Source: Nocardia nova SH22a
Lineage (GTDB): Bacteria; Actinomycetota; Actinomycetes; Mycobacteriales; Mycobacteriaceae
Assembly (NCBI RefSeq): GCF_000523235.1
Contig: NZ_CP006850.1
Span: 6,882,001 to 6,946,000 of the forward strand
Length of the DNA stretch: 64,000 nucleotides
Direction: 5' to 3'
Shown in pieces: positions 8,939-17,810 of this stretch. The position numbers and the translations under genes were made by a program. Positions within the stretch are counted from its first letter, which is position 1. Each line of letters begins with the position of its first letter. The notes beneath the pieces are model-generated. The model searched no databases, was not told where the DNA came from, and was given only the letters and a program-made list of their open reading frames with translations.

Positions 8939-9535
8939 GTGACCGATCCCACCGACCGCCGCACCGAACTCGCGAACGCGGCGATCGAGACGCTGGCCGC
9001 CGCGGGCTTGCGCGGGCTGACCCATCGCGCCGTCGATCGCACCGCCGGTCTCCCGGAAGGCTCCTGCTCCAACGTATTTCGAACCAGGCAGGCCCTGATC
9101 GCGGCGGCGGTGGAACGGCTCGCCGAGGCGGATACGAGCGAACTGGCCACCCTGCCCGCATTCGACGGCACCGATCTCGACACGGTCGCCACGGCCGTCA
9201 CCGATGTCCTGCGCCGATGGACGACCACCGGACGGACTCGCATGCTGGCCAGATACGAACTCTCCCTGGAGGCGACCCGGCAGCCCGATCTGCGCGGCAC
9301 GCTGATCGCGGCCGGAGCCAGCACCCGCGCCGTCGCGCGCGACCTGCTGACGACTCTCGCCCACCCGGAATCGATTGCCGGCCGGTTGGGCCCGGATGTC
9401 GCGGGCGAGATGTTCGTGACCTTCCTCGACGGACTGATCTTCGGACACCTCACCGGAACATCCGCTCTCACCGACGATCAAATCGCCACCGCCACAACCG
9501 GATTCCTGCGCGCCACGACCGCCGCACCGGTATGA
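8939..9535 (+). CDS. TetR/AcrR-family transcriptional regulator
   Basis: 198 residues. The N-terminal HTH is TLAAAGLRGLTHRAVDRTAG followed by LPEGSCSNVFRTRQALI, in which the usual YYHF of TetR helix 3 is replaced by CSNVF. The rest is a helical ligand-binding domain. GTG 8939 is chosen because the upstream extension in this frame runs across the operator, and AGAGG lies 8 nt before GTG. It is divergent from the FAD monooxygenase; the shared operator at 8876-8912 implies autorepression and control of the enzyme. The ligand is unknown. Confidence 0.9.
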   Translation: MTDPTDRRTELANAAIETLAAAGLRGLTHRAVDRTAGLPEGSCSNVFRTRQALIAAAVERLAEADTSELATLPAFDGTDLDTVATAVTDVLRRWTTTGRTRMLARYELSLEATRQPDLRGTLIAAGASTRAVARDLLTTLAHPESIAGRLGPDVAGEMFVTFLDGLIFGHLTGTSALTDDQIATATTGFLRATTAAPV

Positions 9536-9557
9536 ACTCGATGCCGTCCCGCACATG

Positions 9558-9588
9558 GGGTATCCCCGCCGAGGTGGCGGGGATACCC
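9558..9588. terminator. Bidirectional terminator, TetR gene / VOC gene
   Basis: A perfect 13-bp stem (9558-9570 with 9576-9588) with a GAGGT loop lies between two convergent stop codons. Confidence 0.88.
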
Positions 9589-9594
9589 GTGAAC

Positions 9595-10020
9595 CTATTC
9601 GCCGCCGTACAGATTGATCATCCACGGAATCGAGAATTTGTCGGTGACCATGCCGAACAGCAGCGCCCATTCGGTCTTGTCCAGCGGCATCACGACCTGG
9701 CCACCGTCGGACAGCCCGGCGAAAATCCGCTCGGCCTCGGCCTGATCGTCGACATCCAGGCACACGCTGAACGCGGGATTCGCATAATTGACAGTCTGAT
9801 CGGGCGGACAGTCCGATCCCATGATCATCTGGTCCGGCCGCCAGGTCAGGGCCGCGTTGGCAACCCTCTTCCCGATGTCCTCCGGCAGATTCCCGCCCTC
9901 TTCACCGCCCATGTCGCGATAGCGGACCAGCTGCAATTCACCGCCGAGCACCGATTTGTAGAACTCGAATGCCTCCTCGGCATTCCCGTCGAACATCACG
10001 TACGTGGTAGCAGATTTCAC
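9595..10020 (-). CDS. VOC-family (PhnB-like / glyoxalase fold) protein
   Basis: 141 residues of one VOC/PhnB module: YVMFDGNAEEAFEFYKSVLG at the N-terminus, then the central MIMGSDCPPD region and C-terminal WALLFGMVTDKFSIPWMIN. PhnB-like VOC proteins are small metal-binding or degenerate dioxygenase-fold proteins; most have no known reaction. The GTG start at 10020 is fixed by AGGAGG 5 nt upstream, removing a 31-residue unlikely extension. It stands alone between two terminators. Confidence 0.88.
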   Translation of the reverse strand: MKSATTYVMFDGNAEEAFEFYKSVLGGELQLVRYRDMGGEEGGNLPEDIGKRVANAALTWRPDQMIMGSDCPPDQTVNYANPAFSVCLDVDDQAEAERIFAGLSDGGQVVMPLDKTEWALLFGMVTDKFSIPWMINLYGGE

Positions 10021-10158
10021 GGTTGCCTCCTGGAGAGTGGATCCGGGCTGCGACCGGCGGCCGCCGCCCTGCAGATCCGACGACGCCAACCGGCCGAAAT
10101 CATCGCTTGCCACCGATATTCTGCTCCGCGGATTTCCGGCCGGTGCCGGAATGCGAAC

Positions 10159-10185
10159 GGCCCGCCTTCACGGAGAAGGCGGGCC
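10159..10185 (-). terminator. Terminator after the fadD15-like gene
   Basis: A perfect 11-bp stem (10159-10169 with 10175-10185) with an ACGGA loop lies 20 bp beyond the acyl-CoA ligase stop codon. Confidence 0.82.
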
Positions 10186-10205
10186 GGAGCACGAACCGGG
10201 AGGGG

Positions 10206-11996
10206 TCAGTTGTAGATCGACTCGACCTCGTTCGCGTAGTTCTTCATCACCACATTGCGCTTGAGCGACATCTTGGGCGTGAGCTCCCCGCTCTCCTCGG
10301 TCCAGTCGACCGGCAGCACGCGGATCTTCTTGATCGCCTCGGCATGCGAGACCAGCTTGTTGGTGGCCTGCACCGCCTTGTCGATCTCGGCGCTCAGCTC
10401 CGGCAGCTCGATCAGCTTCTCGATCGGGGTGTCCTCGGGCACGTTGTTGCGGGACTTCCAGCCCGGCAACGCTTCCGGATCCAGCGTGATCAGCGCGCCC
10501 ACGAACGGCTTGCCGTCGCCGACCACCATGACCTGGCTGATCAGCGGATGCGCCCGCAGCGAATCCTCGAGCATCCCCGGGGAGACGTTCTTGCCACCCG
10601 CGGTGACGATGATTTCCTTCTTGCGGCCGGTGATCGTGATGAAGCCCTGATCGTCGATCGCGCCGAGGTCGCCGGTCTTGAACCAGCCGTCGGCGAAGGC
10701 GTCCTCGGTGGCGGTCGGGTTGTTCCAGTAACCGGCGAAGACGACCGGACCGCGCAGCAGCAGCTCACCGTCGTCGGCGACCTTGGCGGCATGACCGCCC
10801 AGCGGACGGCCCACCGAGCCGACCTTCAGGTGATCGGGCGTGTTCACCGAGACCGCGGCGGTGCTCTCGGTCAGGCCGTAGCCCTCGTAGATGGTGACGC
10901 CGATGCCGCGGAAGAAGTGCCCCAGCCGCGCGCCCAGCGGGCCGCCGCCGGAGACCGCGGACTTGCAGCGCCCACCCATGGCCTCGCGCAGCTTGCCGTA
11001 GACCAGCTTGTCGAACACGGTGTGCTTGAGTTTGAGCACCACTCCGGGACCGCCGTTGTCCAGCGCCTGGCTGTATTCGACGGCGACGTCGGCGGCCAGA
11101 TCGAAGATCTTGCCCTTCCCGCCGTCGTGGGCCTTCTGCTTGGCGCCGTTGAACACCTTCTCGAACACGCGCGGCACCGAGAGGATGAAATCGGGCTTGT
11201 ACTCACCGAACTGCTCGACCAGCGTCGACCAGTCGGCGGTGTGCGCCACGGTGACTCCGGCGTCGAAGGCCGCCAGCGCCACCGCGCGCGCGAACACATG
11301 GGCCAGCGGCAGGAACAGCAGCGAGCGGTGTCCGGGCTTGAGGAATTGCGGCATGGCCGCGCGGTCGGCGGCGGACTCGGCGTAGAGGTTGGCATGCGAG
11401 AGCATGACGCCCTTGGGCCGCCCGGTGGTGCCGGAGGTGTAGATCAGCGACGCCGGGGAGGCGGCCTCGACCTGCTTGCGCCGTTCGTGCACGGCCTCGT
11501 CGCCGAGTTCGGCGCCCCGGCCGATCAGGGTCTCGATGGCACCGTCGTCGATCACCAGCGGCTCGCCGAGCTCCGGCAGGCCGTCCTCGATCTCGGCGAT
11601 GGTGGCGCGATGGCGGACGTTCTCGACCACGATCAGCTTGGTGCCCGAATCCGACAGGATCCAGCGCGCCTGCTCGGCGGAGGAACTGTCGAAGATCGCC
11701 ACCGTGCAACCACCGGCCGCCCAGATCGCGAAGTCCAGCACGACCCACTCGTAGCGGGTGGAGGCCAGGATGGCGACCCGATCACCGAGTTCGATACCGG
11801 AGGCGATCAGTCCCTTGGCCACCGCGGTGACGTCTTTCGCGAACTCCGCGGCGGTGACATCGGTCCACCCGCCCTTGCCGTCCGGCCTGTTGAACACCAC
11901 CAGGCCGGGCGTGCGCTCGGCATGCCGGAAGGCGCCATCGGACATGTTGGCGTCTTCGGGGATGGTGTAGGTAGCCGGGACTTCGAACTCTCGCAT
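10206..11996 (-). CDS. fadD15: Long-chain fatty acid-CoA ligase, FadD15-like
   Basis: 596 residues, the length of mycobacterial FadD15 (about 600). AMP-forming motifs: P-loop YTSGTTGRPKGVMLSH, the A5-type motif YEGYGLTES, the A7/A8 region GWFKTGDLGAIDDQGFITIT and the lysine-containing tail (GELTPKMSLKR). The enzyme adenylates a long-chain fatty acid and transfers it to CoA. ATG 11996 has GGAAGGG 6 nt upstream. It is co-directional with an alpha/beta hydrolase, an SDR and a Baeyer-Villiger-type oxygenase 123 bp upstream, which together resemble the mymA operon, where a FadD is also the last enzyme. The terminator at 10159-10185 closes the unit. Confidence 0.93.
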   Translation of the reverse strand: MREFEVPATYTIPEDANMSDGAFRHAERTPGLVVFNRPDGKGGWTDVTAAEFAKDVTAVAKGLIASGIELGDRVAILASTRYEWVVLDFAIWAAGGCTVAIFDSSSAEQARWILSDSGTKLIVVENVRHRATIAEIEDGLPELGEPLVIDDGAIETLIGRGAELGDEAVHERRKQVEAASPASLIYTSGTTGRPKGVMLSHANLYAESAADRAAMPQFLKPGHRSLLFLPLAHVFARAVALAAFDAGVTVAHTADWSTLVEQFGEYKPDFILSVPRVFEKVFNGAKQKAHDGGKGKIFDLAADVAVEYSQALDNGGPGVVLKLKHTVFDKLVYGKLREAMGGRCKSAVSGGGPLGARLGHFFRGIGVTIYEGYGLTESTAAVSVNTPDHLKVGSVGRPLGGHAAKVADDGELLLRGPVVFAGYWNNPTATEDAFADGWFKTGDLGAIDDQGFITITGRKKEIIVTAGGKNVSPGMLEDSLRAHPLISQVMVVGDGKPFVGALITLDPEALPGWKSRNNVPEDTPIEKLIELPELSAEIDKAVQATNKLVSHAEAIKKIRVLPVDWTEESGELTPKMSLKRNVVMKNYANEVESIYN

Positions 11997-12119
11997 CGGT
12001 GCCCTTCCACGTGGTCTACTCGCCAGTAATTTACGCCAGCCGCAACGGAGGGTTCACACCCGGCCGTCCGGTCGGCACAACGACGCGGTACGGCGGGTGC
12101 GAACCCGTCCGAACAACTT

Positions 12120-13061
12120 CTATCCTATGGACCCGGTTTGCGCTGGTTGCAGCGATTCGCCGAGGAACTCCGCCAGCTCGCGCGCGGCGGCCGCGGCGGG
12201 CTCCACCAGCCCGGCCTGCAACTGCGCGACATGCCAGAGTCCGCGGGTCACCGAGAACCGGACGGGGACCTCCGCCGCCCGCAGCGCGTCCACCAGGCGG
12301 GTGCACTGATCGTGCAGCAGCTCCCCCGCGTCGACCTGGACATAGGTGTCCGGCAGGCCGCGCAGATCGCCCAGCAGCGGCGCGTACCCCGGGTCCAGCG
12401 GATCGCCGTCCCCCAGATAGGCCGCCGCGCACAGTCGCGACCACGGCGAATTGATCACCAGATCCCTTGTACGCGCGGGAATTTCGTTCGGATCCACCCA
12501 CGGCGCGATCAGCCCGAGGGCGGCGGGCCGCAGACCGTGCCGATCGCGCAACCGCTGCGCCAGGGCGAACGACAGACCACCACCGGCCGAATCACCGGCG
12601 ATCGCGATCTGCCCGGCGGCCGTTCCGGCGGACACCAGCTCCAGGAACGCCGCCTCGGCATCGTCGAGTGCGGCCGGATACGGATGTTCCGGCGCGAGCC
12701 GGTAGTCCGGCACGTAGACCGGGCAACCGATGTCGCGGGCCAGGAATCCGGCCAGCGAGCGGTGCGTGACCGGTGATCCGATCGTGTACCCGCCACCGTG
12801 CAGGTACAGCAGCGCACCCGCACCGGCGGCCCCGGCCGCGGTCACCCGCTCGGCGGGCCGCCCGCCCAGCCGCAGGCGATCCACCCGGGTGCCGCCCGGC
12901 GGGAGTTGCAGGACGGCGCCGGCGTCGAGCAGCGCCCGCTGCAGCGTGAACGGCACCCGGCTGTTCATGGCCAACCGGAACATCGGATGCAGAATCGCGC
13001 GTGCGACCGGCAGCGGCAGGGACAACGACTTCGGGAAATCAGGCATCACAGCGATTTTCAC
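12120..13061 (-). CDS. Alpha/beta hydrolase, hormone-sensitive-lipase family (LipR-like esterase)
   Basis: 313 residues. The HSL oxyanion motif HGGGY, the nucleophile elbow GDSAGGG with the catalytic Ser, the acid region DAGELLHDQ and the C-terminal His in RGLWHVAQ are all present. HSL esterases hydrolyse short to medium acyl esters; LipR in mycobacteria is an acetyl hydrolase of the mymA operon. GTG 13061 starts 7 nt after the SDR stop, so translation is probably coupled; ATG 13046 is an alternative. The place in the operon suggests hydrolysis of an ester produced by the upstream Baeyer-Villiger-type enzyme, which is an inference. Confidence 0.9.
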   Translation of the reverse strand: MKIAVMPDFPKSLSLPLPVARAILHPMFRLAMNSRVPFTLQRALLDAGAVLQLPPGGTRVDRLRLGGRPAERVTAAGAAGAGALLYLHGGGYTIGSPVTHRSLAGFLARDIGCPVYVPDYRLAPEHPYPAALDDAEAAFLELVSAGTAAGQIAIAGDSAGGGLSFALAQRLRDRHGLRPAALGLIAPWVDPNEIPARTRDLVINSPWSRLCAAAYLGDGDPLDPGYAPLLGDLRGLPDTYVQVDAGELLHDQCTRLVDALRAAEVPVRFSVTRGLWHVAQLQAGLVEPAAAAARELAEFLGESLQPAQTGSIG

Positions 13062-13068
13062 TCGTGGA

Positions 13069-13899
13069 TCAGGGCAGGAACCGGCTGTTCACGATGTTCG
13101 CGATGCGCTGGTAGTAGGACCCGGTGGTCCGCACGAACAGATCCAGCGCCTTCGCCTCCCAGCCGATCAGCACCCGGCCGTGTCCCTTGCGCACACCCTC
13201 GGTGATGGTCTGCGCCGCCATCTCGGGCGTGTGCAGGGCGAGCTGCTTGTCGAAGAACGAGGACATCTTGTTCGCGTCGAGCCCCTCGGCGTAGGTGGCG
13301 TTGCGCGCCACCGCGGTCTTGATACCGCCGGGATGCACACAGGTGACCTTGACCGGCTGCTTGCGGCCCAGCATCTCCTGACGCAGCGACTCGGTGAAGC
13401 CGCGCACCGCGAACTTGGCCGCGTTGTAGGCGCTCTGACCGGGAACCGCGATGAGACCGAACAGCGAGGACACGTTGATCACGTGACCGTCACCGGATTC
13501 GATGATGTAGGGCAGAAATGCCTTGGTGCCGTTGACGACTCCCCAGAAGTCGACGTCCATGATGCGCTCGATGTCCTTGAACTGGGACTCGGCGACCTCA
13601 CCGTGGAAGGCGATTCCGGCGTTGTTGTAGATCTGGTGCACGACGCCGAAGTGCTTCTTCACCTCGTCGGCGTAGAGCAGCACGGCCTCCCGCTCGGCCA
13701 CGTTGAGCCGATCGGACTTGACCTGCGCGCCCAGCGCCTCGACGCGCCGGACGGTCTCGGCCAGCCCCTCGGTGTCGATATCGGACAGCGCGAGCTTCGC
13801 GCCCCGGCGGGCGAGATTCTCGGCCAGCGCCCGGCCGATCCCGGAGCCCGCGCCCGTGATCACACATACCTTGCCGGTGAAGTAGGCGTCATTGCTCAC
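13069..13899 (-). CDS. Short-chain dehydrogenase/reductase
   Basis: 276 residues with the classical SDR signature: cofactor loop TGAGSGIG, NNAG, the catalytic Ser in INVSSLFG and YNAAK (YxxxK). The acidic SDIDTEG after beta-2 suggests NAD(H) preference. The GTG start overlaps the monooxygenase stop by 4 nt (GTGA), so the two are translationally coupled. A likely role is interconversion of an alcohol and a ketone acted on by the neighbouring Baeyer-Villiger-type oxygenase. It is similar in class to Rv3085 of the mymA operon and to Rv1245c. Confidence 0.93.
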   Translation of the reverse strand: MSNDAYFTGKVCVITGAGSGIGRALAENLARRGAKLALSDIDTEGLAETVRRVEALGAQVKSDRLNVAEREAVLLYADEVKKHFGVVHQIYNNAGIAFHGEVAESQFKDIERIMDVDFWGVVNGTKAFLPYIIESGDGHVINVSSLFGLIAVPGQSAYNAAKFAVRGFTESLRQEMLGRKQPVKVTCVHPGGIKTAVARNATYAEGLDANKMSSFFDKQLALHTPEMAAQTITEGVRKGHGRVLIGWEAKALDLFVRTTGSYYQRIANIVNSRFLP

Positions 13900-15449
13900 T
13901 GTGCTGCCACCACTTTCAGATCGGGCCGCGCGGCCCCGTCGGTCGATTGGGTCGTCTCGTACGCCGCGACGTCGAATTTCTCGGTCAGCTTACGGAAGCG
14001 GAAGGTGAAATCGGGCCACAGCGTGGTGTTGTTCCCGTGCTTGTCCAGGTACCAGCTGGCGCAGCCGCCGTTGAGCCACACACTGTCGGCCATATTGTCC
14101 TGCAGTTCGCGGTTGTACTTGTCCTGCACGTCTTTTCGCACCTCGACGGTGCGCAGTCCGCGCTTGCCGACGGTGTCGATGGCGTCGGCGATGTAGTTGA
14201 TCTGGGATTCGATCATGTACACCATCGAGGTGTGGCCGAGGCCCACGTTCGGGCCGAGCATGAAGAACATGTTCGGGAAGTTGTGGATGGCCGCGCCCTT
14301 GTAGCCCTGCTGGCCGATCTCGTCGAAGACCTCGGTCAGCGTGCGCCCGTCACGCCCGGAGACGGTCTCGTACACCGGGGAATCGGTGACGTGGAAGCCG
14401 GTCGCCACGATGATGGCGTCGACCTCGCGCTCGGTGCCGTCGGCGGTGACGATCGAGTTCGCGCGCACCTCGCGGATGCCGTCGGTGACCACGTCGACAT
14501 TGTCGCGGCCCAGCGCCGGGTAGTACTCGTTGGAGATCAGCATCCGCTTGCAGCCGATGCGGAAGTTCGGGGTGACCTGCTCGCGCAACTTGGCGTCCCG
14601 GACCTCGAGCCGCAGCTTGAGCCGGGCGATACCTTCCAGCGCCAGCATCGCGGGCGGGAATTTCGCCAGCCCGACGACCTGGGATTCGCGCACGGCGTAG
14701 ATGGCCGCACGCGACAACTTCTGCACGCCCGGAACGTGTTTGAACGCCAGCCGCTCGGGCAGCGTGTACTCGCGGTCCATGCGTGGCAGCAGCCACGGCG
14801 CGGTGCGCTGATACAGATCGAGGTGGCCGACCTTCGGTGCGATCGACGGCACGATCTGGATGGCGGAGGCGCCGGTGCCGATCACCGCGACCCGCTTACC
14901 GGTCAGATCCGCGTCGTGATCCCAGCGCGCCGAGTGGAAGATCTGACCCTCGAAGCCGTTGATGCCCTTGATATCCGGCAGATTCGGCTCACACAGCGCG
15001 CCGACGGCGGAGACCAGCACATCGGCGGTGAACGCGCCCCGACTGGTCTGCACCTCCCAGCGCGCCTGCTCGTCGTTCCAGCGCGCACCGGTCATATCGC
15101 AGTCGAAGATGTGCTTGTCGCGCACGCCGTACTTGTCGGCCACGCTCCGGATGTAGGCCTGGATCTCCGGCTGCTTGGAGAACGACCGCGACCAGTCCGG
15201 GTTGAGCGCGAACGAGTAGGAGTACAACTGCGAGGGCACGTCGCAGGCCGCGCCCGGGTAGGTGTTGTCGCGCCAGGTGCCGCCGACATCGTTGCCGCGC
15301 TCGAGGACGAGGTAGTCATCGCGCCCCTGCTGGCTGAGCCGGATGGCCAGCCCGAGCCCGGAGAATCCGCTGCCCACGATCAAGGTGTGCACATGACGGG
15401 CAGGCGCGGCGTCGCGACTACCGCCGTTGTCTGTAACCCTACGACTCAT
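13896..15449 (-). CDS. Flavin-containing / Baeyer-Villiger-type monooxygenase (MymA-like)
   Basis: 517 residues. The FAD Rossmann motif is IVGSGFSGLGLAIRLSQQG, the Baeyer-Villiger fingerprint FxGxxxHxxxWD appears as FEGQIFHSARWD, and the second dinucleotide fold is VIGTGASAIQIVP. Such enzymes oxidise ketones to esters or hydroxylate substrates with NADPH and O2. The ATG at 15449 has no ribosome binding site but lies 7 nt after a TATTCT box that follows TTGACT by 17 nt, so the mRNA is probably leaderless. It is first in an operon with SDR, esterase and probably FadD genes, and divergent from a TetR gene. Confidence 0.93.
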   Translation of the reverse strand: MSRRVTDNGGSRDAAPARHVHTLIVGSGFSGLGLAIRLSQQGRDDYLVLERGNDVGGTWRDNTYPGAACDVPSQLYSYSFALNPDWSRSFSKQPEIQAYIRSVADKYGVRDKHIFDCDMTGARWNDEQARWEVQTSRGAFTADVLVSAVGALCEPNLPDIKGINGFEGQIFHSARWDHDADLTGKRVAVIGTGASAIQIVPSIAPKVGHLDLYQRTAPWLLPRMDREYTLPERLAFKHVPGVQKLSRAAIYAVRESQVVGLAKFPPAMLALEGIARLKLRLEVRDAKLREQVTPNFRIGCKRMLISNEYYPALGRDNVDVVTDGIREVRANSIVTADGTEREVDAIIVATGFHVTDSPVYETVSGRDGRTLTEVFDEIGQQGYKGAAIHNFPNMFFMLGPNVGLGHTSMVYMIESQINYIADAIDTVGKRGLRTVEVRKDVQDKYNRELQDNMADSVWLNGGCASWYLDKHGNNTTLWPDFTFRFRKLTEKFDVAAYETTQSTDGAARPDLKVVAAQ

Positions 15450-15456
15450 GTACCAG

Positions 15457-15485
15457 AGAATACGGTCTTATTGATCGTGAGTCAA
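15457..15485 (-). promoter_or_regulatory. Promoter of the monooxygenase operon
   Basis: On the minus strand TTGACT (15485-15480), a 17-nt spacer and TATTCT (15462-15457) form a near-consensus promoter. TATTCT is 7 nt from the ATG, implying a leaderless transcript. The 60-bp gap to the divergent TetR gene would hold its operator. Confidence 0.75.
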
Positions 15486-15505
15486 CAGTATTGACCATCG
15501 TTCAG

Positions 15506-15511
15506 TAGGAT
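15506..15511 (+). promoter_or_regulatory. Leaderless -10 box of the TetR gene
   Basis: TAGGAT is followed by 7 nt and GTG 15519. No good -35 is visible. Confidence 0.5.
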
Positions 15512-15518
15512 GGGAAGT

Positions 15519-16169
15519 GTGAGTGACAACGGTCGCGGTACCAAGCGGGTCCGGCTGAGCCCGGAAGAACGCCGAGAACAGCTGGTCACCCTCGGCGTCA
15601 CGATGCTGCGCGACCGCACGCTCGAGGACATCTCCATCGGGGAGATCGCGCGGCAGGCGGGGATCTCCCGGGGTCTGCTGTTCCACTACTTCTCGTCCAA
15701 ACAGGACTTCCAGCGCGCGATCGTCCGCCGCGCCAACGAAGAACTGCTCGCCCGCACGATGCCCGATCGCAATCTCGATCTGGTCGCCATGTTGCGCGAC
15801 GCGGTGGAGCGCTACGTCGAATACGTCAGTGAGAATCGGATCTCGTATCAGGGCCTGCTGCGCGGTCCTGCCAGTGGCAGCCCGGAACTGCTGGCCCTGG
15901 CCGACGCCACCCGCGATGCCATCGTCGACCGCATCCTCACCGAAACCCCGCTGGCCGCCGACGATCCCGAACTGCCCCGGCTGCGGCTGGTGTTCCGGGG
16001 CTGGATCGCCTTCGTCGAGGAGACCACGCTGATCTGGTTGCGGGAGGAGACGATCGGCCGCGCGGAACTGATCGACACCCTCGTCGGCGCACTCCCCGCC
16101 CTGGCCATGCATCCGGCCCTGACCGAGTGGCTGACCGCATCCGCCGACGGCAGCGCACTGTCGGCCTGA
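15519..16169 (+). CDS. TetR-family transcriptional regulator
   Basis: 216 residues. The HTH is ISIGEIARQAGISRGLLFHY followed by FSSKQDF, typical of TetR; the C-terminal domain is helical and ligand-binding. GTG 15519 is preferred because TAGGAT lies 7 nt before it, as in several neighbouring leaderless genes; ATG 15510 in the same frame overlaps that box and is less likely. It is divergent from the monooxygenase-SDR-esterase operon, which it probably represses. The mycobacterial mymA operon is controlled by the AraC-type VirS instead, so the regulator type differs here. It converges, with 2 bp between stops, on an MFS gene. Confidence 0.9.
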   Translation: MSDNGRGTKRVRLSPEERREQLVTLGVTMLRDRTLEDISIGEIARQAGISRGLLFHYFSSKQDFQRAIVRRANEELLARTMPDRNLDLVAMLRDAVERYVEYVSENRISYQGLLRGPASGSPELLALADATRDAIVDRILTETPLAADDPELPRLRLVFRGWIAFVEETTLIWLREETIGRAELIDTLVGALPALAMHPALTEWLTASADGSALSA

Positions 16170-16171
16170 GG

Positions 16172-17803
16172 TCAGTCCTCCGCGCTGTATCCGGCCCGGT
16201 CCCCACCCCGCGGCAACCACAGCGCGGTGATCACGGCCGCGACCAGGATCATGATCGCCGACACCAGCAGCGCGACCTCGAGACCGCGATGGAACGCCTC
16301 GTAGGTGGCGTGGATGACCCGGTTCACGATGGGTCCGTAGGCCGCCGAGGCCGCCTCGTCGCCTCCGGCCGGAACATTGCCGGTCTCGATGGCGTCGATC
16401 ACGATGGCCTGGAAATTGGCCGGAACTCCGATCTGCTGCAACCGATCCCGCAGATCGGAGTTGAGGAACGAGTTGACCAGCGACCCCAGCGCCGCCACCC
16501 CGACCACCGCGCCGACCTGCCGCATGGTGTTGGTCGCCGCGGCCGCCATACCGGAGTGCTCGGCCGGGACGCCGGACAGCACCGCCGAGGTCAGCGGCAC
16601 CACCGCGATCCCGAAGCCGAGTCCGGCCAGCATCAGCGCCAGTGCGAGCGGTGTGAATTCGACTGTGACACCCAGGAATTGGCGGGTGAGCAGAATTCCG
16701 GCGGCGCCCAGGACACAACCGGCGATCATCGGCGTCCGGGAACCGCGCAGCGCCACCCAGAATCCCGAAATCAGCGATCCCACGATGATCGCCACCGCCA
16801 TCGGCCCGAAGACCGCCGCGGTCCGCCAGCCCGAATAGCTCAGCACCTCCTGCAGATACAGCGCGGTGAAGAAGAAGATCGAGAAGATCCCGAAGTACAC
16901 CGCGAAGGCCACCACCAGGGCGCTGCGCACCAGCGGCCGTTCCAGATAGTGGAAATTGAACATCGGATTGGCCGCGCGCATCTCGACGAAGAGGAATGCC
17001 ACGAACGCGAGCGCGCCGATCACGAACAGGACGATCACCGAGGTGGCCGAATATCCCACCTGCTCACCGGAGATCGCGGCGTAGATCACACAGCCCAGAA
17101 AGGTTGCGCCCAGGACGAATCCGGCCCAGTCCACCGGGCCGGGCTGCGGATCGGCGCTCTCCGGAACGAATTTCAGCGCCGCCGCCAGCACGATCACGCC
17201 GACGATCAGGTTGAACCAGAAGATCGAACGCCAGCCGAATGCCCCGACGAGCACCCCGCCGATCACCGGCCCCAGCGCCAGGGCCAGGCCCGATACCGCC
17301 GCCCACGCGCCCAGTGCCTTCGCGCGGGCGCCACGATCGGGGAAGATGTGCCGGATCACCGACAGGGTGCCGGGTTCCGACGCCGCCGCGCCCACACCCA
17401 TCACCGCGCGGCCCGCGATCAGCAGCGAGACGCTGCCCGCGACGGCCGACAGCACCGAGCCGACGCAGAACACCACCAGTCCGCCGATCATGACGCGCTT
17501 GCGGCCCCAGCGGTCGCCGAGGGTGCCCGCGGTGAGCATCAGACTCGCGAACACCAGTGTGTAGGCGTTGACCACCCACTGCAGCGACACCACTCCGGCA
17601 TGGACGTCGGACTGGATGTCGCCCAGTGCCACACTGACGATCGTGGTGTCGAGGAAGGTGACGAACAGGACCGCCGTCACCACCGCGAGCGCGATATAAG
17701 GCCGCTTCCCGCCGAGCGGCTGCGCGGATGTCGTTGCCGCCGCGGCACTTCCGGAGTCGCGACGCGGCGACCGGCGCAATCGGTACCGGTTCGACGATGT
17801 CAC
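16172..17803 (-). CDS. MFS transporter, DHA2 (EmrB/QacA) 14-TM family
   Basis: 543 residues, with about 14 hydrophobic segments. The motifs FLDTTIVSVALGDI in TM1, GTLGDRWGRKRVMI in the TM2-3 loop and GLALALGPVIGGVL in TM5 identify a DHA2 antiporter. GTG 17803 has GAGGTC 5 nt upstream and starts 7 nt after the lipoprotein stop, placing it as the last gene of a four-gene minus-strand operon with a DMT transporter, a PAP2-acyltransferase fusion and a lipoprotein. In that setting export of a lipid or acylated compound is possible; drug export is equally compatible. Confidence 0.9.
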   Translation of the reverse strand: MTSSNRYRLRRSPRRDSGSAAAATTSAQPLGGKRPYIALAVVTAVLFVTFLDTTIVSVALGDIQSDVHAGVVSLQWVVNAYTLVFASLMLTAGTLGDRWGRKRVMIGGLVVFCVGSVLSAVAGSVSLLIAGRAVMGVGAAASEPGTLSVIRHIFPDRGARAKALGAWAAVSGLALALGPVIGGVLVGAFGWRSIFWFNLIVGVIVLAAALKFVPESADPQPGPVDWAGFVLGATFLGCVIYAAISGEQVGYSATSVIVLFVIGALAFVAFLFVEMRAANPMFNFHYLERPLVRSALVVAFAVYFGIFSIFFFTALYLQEVLSYSGWRTAAVFGPMAVAIIVGSLISGFWVALRGSRTPMIAGCVLGAAGILLTRQFLGVTVEFTPLALALMLAGLGFGIAVVPLTSAVLSGVPAEHSGMAAAATNTMRQVGAVVGVAALGSLVNSFLNSDLRDRLQQIGVPANFQAIVIDAIETGNVPAGGDEAASAAYGPIVNRVIHATYEAFHRGLEVALLVSAIMILVAAVITALWLPRGGDRAGYSAED

Positions 17804-17810
17804 GGCGACC

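Noticed and set aside
10023..12029. Plus-strand 668-codon frame opposite fadD15
   Set aside because: It is an exact antisense shadow of a clear acyl-CoA ligase and matches no family.
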